From: Variovorax beijingensis | GTDB lineage: Bacteria; Pseudomonadota; Gammaproteobacteria; Burkholderiales; Burkholderiaceae_C | Assembly: GCF_003951285.1 (NCBI RefSeq) | Contig: NZ_RXFQ01000008.1 | Location: 186,001-250,000 of the forward strand | Length of the DNA: 64,000 nt | Direction of reading: 5' to 3' | Shown: one piece after another, positions 56,784 through 64,000 of the stretch | Layout: each line of letters starts with the position of its first letter | How positions within the stretch are numbered: position 1 is the first letter of the stretch | Position numbers and translations under genes: made by a program | The notes under the pieces: generated by a model | The model's database searches: none | What the model was told of the DNA's origin: nothing | The model's input: only the letters and a program-made list of their open reading frames with translations

Positions 56784-59700
56784 ATCCACACACCCTTCAT
56801 TCACGCCGATCCGCAGTGCAGCGGGGCGCATCGTCCGGTGGCGGCGGCCTGCGCCTGACGCCGCTGGCGCGAGCCATGGCGGTGGCGCTGGCGGCGGCCG
56901 GCGCGCTGGGCCCGACGCAAGCGGGCCAGGCCTTCAGCCCTGCGTGGTTTGCGAACAAGGGTGCGGCCCAGGCCGGCGCGATGCAGACCGGCAGGCTGCC
57001 GAACGGCATGCCGGCGTCGAGCCTTGCGAGCCCGTCGCAGCAGCAACAGCAGGCCAGCGAGCAGCTCCAACGTTCGATCGGCAACCTGAACCTGGCCGCG
57101 CGGGCCATCGCGGCGCAACAGGCCGCGCAGGCCGCGGCGCGCGAGGCGGCGCTGCGCGATCCGTCGTCGGTGCCCGACGGCCTGGCTGAAGGCGGCCTGC
57201 GGGTCGATACCAACAGCCTCACGGCGGGCTGGCACAACGCCAATGCACCGGTGCAATCGCAGCAGGCCGACGGCCGTACCAACGTGGCGATCCAGCAGAC
57301 CGGCGACCGCGCCATCCTCAACTGGGAGACTTTCAACGTCGGGCGCAACACGACAGTCGAATTCAGGCAGCAGGCCGACTGGGCGACGCTCAACCGCGTG
57401 AACGATCCGCAGGCGCGGCCCTCGCAGATCCAGGGGCAGATCAAGGCCGACGGCACGGTGCTCATCGCCAACCGCAACGGCATCGTCTTCAGCGGCAGCA
57501 GCCAGACCGACACGCGCAACCTGGTGGCGGCAGCCGCGAAGATCGGCGACGACCAGTTCAAGGCGCACGGCATCCACAGCGCACCCGCAGGCGAAGGCTA
57601 TGCGCCGAGCTTCACCGACGCAGGCGGCGCGGTGAAGGTCGAAGCGGGCGCGCAGCTCGCCACGCGCACGCCCACTTCCGTGAAGCAGGGCGGCGGCTAC
57701 GTGCTACTGATGGGGCAGGAGGTGAGCAACGCCGGCACCATCACCACGCCGCGCGGGCAGGTGCAGCTGGCCGCGGGCGATTTCTTCATCGTGCGTCCCG
57801 GCCAGGGCACGGCCGCGAACCAGATCTCGACCACGCGCGGCAATGAAGTGGCGCCGCAGTTCAATGCCGACAGCAGCTCGGGCAAGGTCGTCAACACCGG
57901 CCTGCTGCAGGCGCCCGAGGGCGACATCACGCTGGCCGGGCGCAAGGTGGTGCAGGACGGCGTGGCGCTCGCCACCACCACGGTGGACGCGCGCGGCACC
58001 ATCCACCTGCTGAACTCGGCGAGCGACAAGCTCGGCAGCGTGACTGTCACGCAGCGCGCGGTCAACGCGGTGCTGCTGGACAGCCAGAACGGCCGCACCG
58101 CGCTGGACAGCCAGCGCGAGGCGCTCATCGCCGAATCGGCCAGGCAGGACGTGCTGCGCCGCGCCAGCATGCAGGGCGCCTTCGACAACCTTTCGCTTCT
58201 GGACGACCGGCGCGACCAGTCGCGCATCGAGATCGTCTCTGGCGGCAACGTGCTCTTCGAAGGCGGCTCCACCACGCTGGCCACAGGTGGACAGCTCGCG
58301 GTAAGCGCCGGAAGCACATCCGGGCGAAGCACCGTGGCCAAGGGCGCGAGGCTCGACGTCTCGGGCGCGGTCGGCGTGCAGGTGGCGATGTCCTCCAACA
58401 ACGTGCAGATCAACATCCAGGGCAACGAGCAGCGCGATGCGCCGCTCAACCGCGACACCTCGATGCTCAACAGCAGCAACGTGTTCATCGACCGGCGCAA
58501 GCTGGTGCGCGTGGCGCGTGGCGTGGGCGGCTACGACGGCGAGCGCTGGTACACGCCGGGCGGCCTGCTGGAAGTCGGTGGCTACCTCGGCCTGCAGGGC
58601 CACGGCATCGGCGAGTGGGCCGCGCAGGGCGGCAGCGTCAGCTTCTCGGGCGGCGAGCTCGTGACGCATACAGGATCGAACATCAATCTCTCGGGCGGCA
58701 CACTGGACGTGCAGACCGGCTTCATCCGCCAGAGCTGGCTCAAGGGACCTGAAGGGCGCCTGTACGAAGTGTCGAACGCGCCCGCCGACATCGCCTACAG
58801 CGGCCTCTACAAGGGCTACGAAGACGCGCACAAGCGCTGGGGCGAGAAGACCACCGGCTACTTCTACAACCCGCTGATCGGGCCGCAACAGCGGCTGGAG
58901 AACGGCTACACCGTGGGCCGCGACGCTGGGCGGCTGGTGGTGGCCACCGGCGCCGCGGTGCTCGACGGCGACATCACGGCCCATGCCTTCCAGGGCGCGC
59001 GGCAGGTCGAGCGCGGCGATGCGGGCCTGGACGGCTATGCGCAGTCGCACAACGCGGCGGCGCAGGCCGGGCAGCTGGTACTCGGGCGCTACGAGACGGC
59101 CTACAGCGGCGACGCCAAGGTCGGCCCGGTGGGCGTTTTCCACAACCTTGTGCCCACGTTCGACAACATCGTGTTCGGCCCCGCGCAGCCCGATGCCGGC
59201 GCCGCGCTGGCGCCCGACACCGCGCTGCCGCAGGCGCGCCGCGACGCGCTCCTGCTAGACAGCGAGCGGCTGAGCGGCTTCGGCCTCGGCACGGTGATGG
59301 CCGCGGCCGGCGACAGCGTGAAGGTCGAGGAGGCCCTGGGCGTTGTGCCCGGCGGCCGCATCGCGCTGCACGCGCCGCAGGTGACGGTGAACGCCGACCT
59401 CACGGTCCGCGGCGGTGCCATCGCGCTGGGCAACGTGCTCAACTCGGTGACCGCGGCCGGCGCACCGGTGGAGAACGCATTGCCGGCGAGCGAGGGCCAG
59501 CCGACCGAGGTGATCGTCGCTCGGGACGCGGCGCTCGACGCGCGGGGGCTCTGGAGCAACCTGCAGCTGGAACCGGGCGACGCGAAGGGGCTGGCTTTCC
59601 TGGACGGCGGCTCGGTGAGCATCGGCAGCACCGGCGCGGTGACGCTTGCGACCGGTTCGCTCGTCGACGTGTCCTCGGGCGGCGCGCTGCTGGCCAACGG

Positions 59701-62700
59701 CAAGACGCGCGGCGGACGCGGCGGCGACGTGAGCCTGGTCGCGGATGCCCAAGTCGATGGGGTGGCGACGAACGGGCTGCTGACGGTCGATGGCGACATC
59801 CGCGGCTACGGCGTCAAGGGCGGCGGCACGCTCAGGATGGTGTCGGGCAGCGGCATCGTGGTCGGCGGCAAGCTGCAAGGCGCCGACGGCGTGCTGGGCG
59901 CGGGTGAAGCGGCGCCGCTCGATGCGATCCTGTTGCAGAACTACCAAGTGCACGCCGGCGACATCCTGCCGGTGGATTACAGCTACGAACGCACGCGCGC
60001 GCTGCCTGGAGAAGCTGTGTCGAATGCGCCGCTGTTCGATGGTGGTGCGAATGCCGTCACCCTGGCCGCGAACTGGCAGCTTCCCGATGCCGTTGGCGGG
60101 CGTGCCTACACGGTGCTGGCCATCGTCGACGGCCAGCAGCGCTCGTTCATGGGCTTCAGCAGCGGTGACATCAACGAGAGCGAGACAGTGCCAGCGGGTG
60201 CCACGGTGATACGCATGAACACCTCCACCGCATTTCCGGTGAACTACATCGTGCCCGCCAACGTATTCCCCAACGGTTTCGGCATCGAGGCCCAGGTGGT
60301 CACGGTCGCCGCGGGCCATGCCGCGCCGGCGGACTTCGCCATCGCGAGCGGCACGCGCATTGCCGCTGGCGTCGTGTTCCTTCAGCCGGTGGTCACGAGC
60401 ACGAGCCTCTCGATCGGCGCCGGCATGCTCCAGTCCGGCTTTGCGAACTACGACTTCAACGGCCGCCTGGGCGTGGCCGCGGCCGACAACGCCGCGCTCG
60501 ATGTGCGCATGCCGGTCTACCGCTTCACCGATGCGTCCAAGACGGCCGCCACCGGCAGCGACCCCGCCGTTGCACTGGAGCTCTGGACGCCGCCGCTCTG
60601 GCAGGAAGACGCGCTCAAGGGCGTGCTCACCCAGCGCCGCGGCGCGAGCCTCACGCTGCAATCGGGCACAGGCTCGGGCATGTCGACCGGCCCCAGAGGT
60701 CCGGTCGACGTGCGTGCCGGCGCCGCCGTCACCGTGGACCCCGGCCAGTCGATCACGCTGAATGGCCGGGATGTCACGGTCGACGGCCGGCTCACTGCAC
60801 CGGGCGGAACGATCGCTATCGGCGGCGGCGGCATCCCCGATGCGCCCGGCCTGTTCTGGATCGGCGAGCGCGCGGTGCTCGATGTCGCGGCGCGCGCCGT
60901 CACCGCGCAGGACGTGTACGGCCGGCGCTACGGACAGGCGGCCGACGGCGGCACCATCCGCATCGGCGGTGCGCTCGACTGGGAAGAGAAGGGCCGGGCC
61001 GAAGCGCCCCATGCCTTCGTCGTCATCCGACCGGGCGCACTGCTCGACGCCTCGGGAACGAGTGCCACGTTCGACCGCGCGGTGGACAGCATCGACCGCA
61101 GCTTCGCACCGATGCAGGTGGCCACCGACGGCGGCTCGATCGTGCTGAAGTCCGTGCAGGGCCTGTACCTCGACGGCACACTGCGCGCGGCGGCCGGCGG
61201 CGCCGGCGCGGCCGGCGGCACGCTGGGGCTGGCGCTCGAGTCGGCCATCTACCCCACGTCGACCACGCGCGGCGAGGTGCTGCGGCATCGCGAGCTGGTG
61301 CTCGCGCAGGAGCAGGGCGACAGCCTGCTCGCGGCGGGGCTGGCCCGGCCGGATGCGAAGCAGCAGCTGCTCACCGGCACGGCGCGCATCGGGGTCGACC
61401 GCATCGAGGTCGGCGGCTTCGACAACCTGTCGATACTCGCCAACGGCCCCTTGAGCTTCGATGGCGACGTGGCGCTGCGCATGGGGCAGAGCCTGCGCCT
61501 CTATGCGGGCACCTACGCGCACGCAGAGAATGCTCCTGCGGGCACGAACGTGTCGCTGTCGGCACCGTATGTGCGCCTGGCGGGCACGACCCTGACCGCG
61601 CCCGACGGCTTCACCATGCCCAGGGCCAACTGGGCCGCCGGTCCGTCGCAGCAACCCACCGACGGCATGTTCTCGGTGCTGGCCGACCTGATCGACGTGC
61701 GCGACGACGTCGGCTTTGGCACCCATGCCGAGCTCGACCTGCGCACCTCGCGCTACACGGTGGACCGGCGCGGCTTCGACGCCGCCGAGCTCACGAGCCG
61801 GGGCGACATCCGCATGCTGGGAGGCAGCCTCGCGACCACGGGCAACCTCGCGCTCGCTGCGGAACAGATCTACCCGACGACGGGCGCGCGGGCCACGGTC
61901 CAGGCCGGCTACCGCAGCATCGACGGCATCGTGGACTACCTGCCCGGCAGCGTTCTTTCCATCCGCCGCCAGGGCGAAGGCGAAGTCGCCATGCCCTATT
62001 CGGTCTTCGGCAGCCTCAGCCTGGGCGCCGAGACCATCGAGCAGGGCGGCATCGTGCGGGCGCCGCTGGGCCTGCTGACGCTGGGAACCGGCGCGGAGGT
62101 CGGCGCGGTGACCGAGCGCGTGAACCTGCTCGCGGGCAGCATCACCTCGGTAAGCGGCGCCGGGCTCGCGATGCCCTACGGCGGCACGGTCGACGGCCTG
62201 AGCTATGCATACAACGGCCAGGCTGTGCAACTCGACAGCGTGGGCGCGTTGACGCGCGGCATCTCGGTGGTGGCCAGGCACCTGGATGCGCAGGGCGGCG
62301 CCGTGCTCGACCTGTCGGGCGGCGGCACGCTCTCGGGCGCCGGCTTCGTGAGCGGGCGGGGCGGTTCGGTCGACGTGCTGAACACGCCGCTCGCCAATGC
62401 GAATCCCGCCAACGGCTACAGCAGCGCGGGCAACGCGGTGTATGCGATCGTGCCCGGCAGCGCCGCGCGCTATGCGCCGGTGGCGCCCGAGGCGGGCTTC
62501 GGCACGCCGGGCATCGGCCGGCAGATCACCGTGCCTGCGGGCATTCCGGGCTTGCCCGCCGGAACCTACACGCTGATGCCGTCGAACTACGCGCTGCTGC
62601 CGGGCGCATTCAGGGTGGAGATCGGCACGGCCGACGGCATCGGCCTTGCGGGGACCAGCGGCGTGGGCAACGGCTCGTATCTCACGCCCGGCTACCTGGG

Positions 62701-64000
62701 CGTGGCGCACACGCCGATCCGCGATGCGGTGCCCACCCAGATCCTGGTCACTCCGGGCGACAAGGTGCGCAGCCACGCGAGCTACAACGAGACCGGCTAC
62801 AACGCCTTCGTGCTTGCCGACGCCGAGCGGCGCGGCTTCCTGCGCGGCATGCTCACCTCGGACGCGAAGACGCTGGACGTCTTCCTGGAGAAGCCCTGGG
62901 ACGACGACGCCGAGCGCACCGGGCTTGCGTTCGACGGCGAACTGTTCCTGGGCGCCGCGGCCGGAACGCAGGGCTTCGGCGGGACCGTGAATGTCCGCAA
63001 CGTGCGCGAGATACTGGGCGCCGGACAGACGGCGGCCACCGGCCTGGAAGGCGCCTCCGTCCACGACGAAGCGCTGAACCGGCTGGGCGCCGCGCGCCTG
63101 GTGATCAACGGCAGCATCGCCCCCGTCTATGGGCAGGCCGGCCGCGTGGCCACCATCGCCGGCAATGGCAGCCTTGTCGTGCGCAGTGGCGCGCGCCTGT
63201 CGGCTGCCGACATCGTGCTGGCGAGCGGTCCCAGCAACGCTGGCGACCCGGCCATCACCATCGAGCAGGGGGCGTCGATCAGCACTGTCGGCCGCCAGGC
63301 CATCGCCTACGACTCCAACGACGGCTACGTGTTCTCCGGCAACGGCGTGCTGGCGCTGTCCAACGGCTGGTTCAATCTGATGCTGGCGCCGGCCAGCGCA
63401 GATCTCCAGCCCGTGACGGTCAATGTCGGCAGCTGCGTGAGCGCGGCGTGCAGCGGCGAGACCCGGCTGGTGTCCGAAGGCACGCTCGCGGTCGCTACCG
63501 ATGGCTCGCTGACGCTGGCAGACAACGTGTCCTACGGCACGCGCAATCTCGTGCTGGCGCTCGCCGCAGTGAACCTGGGCGACGATGCGCGCATTGCCGC
63601 CGCGGACGCCAACGGGCAACTGCCGCGCGGCCTCGTGCTGAACCAGGCAAGGCTCGGCCAATTGCTGGCCGGCAACACGGCCACAGGCGCCCCGGCGCTG
63701 GAGACGCTGGTGCTCAATGCGCGCGACGCGGTGAACATCTACGGCGCGGCCAGCCTCGATGCCTCCAGCCTGGAGCGGCTGGTGCTCGGCACGCCCGCCA
63801 TCTATGGCTACGGCGCCGCAAGCGACGTCGCTTCGATCCGCGCCGGCGAGTTCCTCTGGACCGGTTCGGAAAACAAACCCGGCGCGGCGATGCCCGGATT
63901 GCTGGGCGAGGGCACGCTCGACATCGCCGCCCGCTCGATCGTGCTGGGCCACGGCCCTTATGCGCAACCGACCAACGTCGCGGCGGATGCACGGCTCGCG
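56774..64000 (+). CDS. Giant filamentous-haemagglutinin-type exoprotein (TpsA, PdtA-like), partial
   Basis: At least 2409 residues, open to the right edge. The N-terminus has a membrane-targeting segment near 28-60 ('LRLTPLARAMAVALAAAGAL'), then the 'FSPAWFANKGAAQAG' block and an alanine/glutamine-rich helix, followed by the TPS haemagglutination domain (about 160-300: 'DRAILNWETFNVGRNTTVEF', 'RPSQIQGQIKADGTVLIANR', NRNGI motif). The remainder is long beta-helix-like repeats rich in G, A, T, D and N. A pair of cysteines occurs at 63434-63462 ('VGSCVSAACSG'). Such proteins cross the outer membrane through a TpsB partner, not seen here. Position after sigma/FecR genes matches P. aeruginosa PdtA. 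Confidence 0.9.
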   Translation, partial: MVLNPHTLHSRRSAVQRGASSGGGGLRLTPLARAMAVALAAAGALGPTQAGQAFSPAWFANKGAAQAGAMQTGRLPNGMPASSLASPSQQQQQASEQLQRSIGNLNLAARAIAAQQAAQAAAREAALRDPSSVPDGLAEGGLRVDTNSLTAGWHNANAPVQSQQADGRTNVAIQQTGDRAILNWETFNVGRNTTVEFRQQADWATLNRVNDPQARPSQIQGQIKADGTVLIANRNGIVFSGSSQTDTRNLVAAAAKIGDDQFKAHGIHSAPAGEGYAPSFTDAGGAVKVEAGAQLATRTPTSVKQGGGYVLLMGQEVSNAGTITTPRGQVQLAAGDFFIVRPGQGTAANQISTTRGNEVAPQFNADSSSGKVVNTGLLQAPEGDITLAGRKVVQDGVALATTTVDARGTIHLLNSASDKLGSVTVTQRAVNAVLLDSQNGRTALDSQREALIAESARQDVLRRASMQGAFDNLSLLDDRRDQSRIEIVSGGNVLFEGGSTTLATGGQLAVSAGSTSGRSTVAKGARLDVSGAVGVQVAMSSNNVQINIQGNEQRDAPLNRDTSMLNSSNVFIDRRKLVRVARGVGGYDGERWYTPGGLLEVGGYLGLQGHGIGEWAAQGGSVSFSGGELVTHTGSNINLSGGTLDVQTGFIRQSWLKGPEGRLYEVSNAPADIAYSGLYKGYEDAHKRWGEKTTGYFYNPLIGPQQRLENGYTVGRDAGRLVVATGAAVLDGDITAHAFQGARQVERGDAGLDGYAQSHNAAAQAGQLVLGRYETAYSGDAKVGPVGVFHNLVPTFDNIVFGPAQPDAGAALAPDTALPQARRDALLLDSERLSGFGLGTVMAAAGDSVKVEEALGVVPGGRIALHAPQVTVNADLTVRGGAIALGNVLNSVTAAGAPVENALPASEGQPTEVIVARDAALDARGLWSNLQLEPGDAKGLAFLDGGSVSIGSTGAVTLATGSLVDVSSGGALLANGKTRGGRGGDVSLVADAQVDGVATNGLLTVDGDIRGYGVKGGGTLRMVSGSGIVVGGKLQGADGVLGAGEAAPLDAILLQNYQVHAGDILPVDYSYERTRALPGEAVSNAPLFDGGANAVTLAANWQLPDAVGGRAYTVLAIVDGQQRSFMGFSSGDINESETVPAGATVIRMNTSTAFPVNYIVPANVFPNGFGIEAQVVTVAAGHAAPADFAIASGTRIAAGVVFLQPVVTSTSLSIGAGMLQSGFANYDFNGRLGVAAADNAALDVRMPVYRFTDASKTAATGSDPAVALELWTPPLWQEDALKGVLTQRRGASLTLQSGTGSGMSTGPRGPVDVRAGAAVTVDPGQSITLNGRDVTVDGRLTAPGGTIAIGGGGIPDAPGLFWIGERAVLDVAARAVTAQDVYGRRYGQAADGGTIRIGGALDWEEKGRAEAPHAFVVIRPGALLDASGTSATFDRAVDSIDRSFAPMQVATDGGSIVLKSVQGLYLDGTLRAAAGGAGAAGGTLGLALESAIYPTSTTRGEVLRHRELVLAQEQGDSLLAAGLARPDAKQQLLTGTARIGVDRIEVGGFDNLSILANGPLSFDGDVALRMGQSLRLYAGTYAHAENAPAGTNVSLSAPYVRLAGTTLTAPDGFTMPRANWAAGPSQQPTDGMFSVLADLIDVRDDVGFGTHAELDLRTSRYTVDRRGFDAAELTSRGDIRMLGGSLATTGNLALAAEQIYPTTGARATVQAGYRSIDGIVDYLPGSVLSIRRQGEGEVAMPYSVFGSLSLGAETIEQGGIVRAPLGLLTLGTGAEVGAVTERVNLLAGSITSVSGAGLAMPYGGTVDGLSYAYNGQAVQLDSVGALTRGISVVARHLDAQGGAVLDLSGGGTLSGAGFVSGRGGSVDVLNTPLANANPANGYSSAGNAVYAIVPGSAARYAPVAPEAGFGTPGIGRQITVPAGIPGLPAGTYTLMPSNYALLPGAFRVEIGTADGIGLAGTSGVGNGSYLTPGYLGVAHTPIRDAVPTQILVTPGDKVRSHASYNETGYNAFVLADAERRGFLRGMLTSDAKTLDVFLEKPWDDDAERTGLAFDGELFLGAAAGTQGFGGTVNVRNVREILGAGQTAATGLEGASVHDEALNRLGAARLVINGSIAPVYGQAGRVATIAGNGSLVVRSGARLSAADIVLASGPSNAGDPAITIEQGASISTVGRQAIAYDSNDGYVFSGNGVLALSNGWFNLMLAPASADLQPVTVNVGSCVSAACSGETRLVSEGTLAVATDGSLTLADNVSYGTRNLVLALAAVNLGDDARIAAADANGQLPRGLVLNQARLGQLLAGNTATGAPALETLVLNARDAVNIYGAASLDASSLERLVLGTPAIYGYGAASDVASIRAGEFLWTGSENKPGAAMPGLLGEGTLDIAARSIVLGHGPYAQPTNVAADARLA

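Noticed and set aside
59255..63967. A 1570-residue minus-strand open frame opposite the exoprotein gene
   Set aside because: The plus-strand frame carries the TPS domain and continues uninterrupted; the minus frame is compositional noise.

Overview
The window reads as about 64 kb of chromosome from a GC-rich betaproteobacterium of the order Burkholderiales, most likely family Comamonadaceae (Variovorax-like). This is inferred from the gene order (rimP-nusA-infB-rbfA-truB-typA, lptF/lptG divergent from pepA-holC, smpB divergent from ratA-rnfH), the uniformly high GC, frequent GTG starts and frequent 4-base GTGA/ATGA gene overlaps. There are no insertion sequences, prophage genes, CRISPR arrays or rRNA genes. 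One tRNA gene, tRNA-Ser(GGA), is present.

Left half, mostly housekeeping. Positions 1-4542 (minus strand): lptF-lptG (lipopolysaccharide export), a short CbiX-type chelatase, a CysB-type regulator and a partial PLP aminotransferase. 4564-8287 (plus): pepA, holC, a small hypothetical gene and a lipoprotein branched-chain amino acid binding protein. 8377-10925 (minus): a stand-alone receiver domain, a coiled-coil protein, tRNA-Ser, and an SPFH/NfeD pair. 11034-20584: an Orn/Lys/Arg decarboxylase, an exported minimal ATP-dependent DNA ligase, fabI, and a yejABEF-type peptide importer. 20604-31243: an MFS transporter, the rimP-nusA-infB-rbfA-truB-typA transcription/translation run with a promoter and terminator-like hairpin in its leader, and an EamA transporter.

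Middle. 31326-33543 (minus) is an ECF sigma/anti-sigma pair bracketed by two paralogous small exported proteins with the Yx(FWY)xxD motif. Next come smpB/ratA/rnfH, a DUF4124 protein, and guaB and guaA separated by a Phd/VapC-type toxin-antitoxin pair with an evident operator. 39639-42503 is a compact accessory cassette: a subtilisin-like protease without a signal peptide, a small protein that looks like a protease propeptide or inhibitor, and a cytoplasmic DNA/RNA non-specific nuclease. I consider this the best candidate for an undescribed conflict or regulated-proteolysis system. Two ArsC-like genes follow; the second has lost every catalytic cysteine.

Right end, 43798-64000: one large secretion and signalling island. 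It holds a type II secretion operon (gspG-K-L-M-D-E-F, without C, H, I or J), a DING/PstS-like exported protein, a soluble STN-domain sensor, an ECF sigma factor, a FecR-type anti-sigma factor, a separate second anti-sigma-domain protein, and a giant filamentous-haemagglutinin-type exoprotein that runs off the window. The ensemble resembles the VreAIR/Hxc/LapA/PdtA region of Pseudomonas aeruginosa, which is phosphate-starvation controlled. A candidate Pho box precedes the STN gene here. The partner outer-membrane transporter (TpsB) is expected just beyond the right edge.
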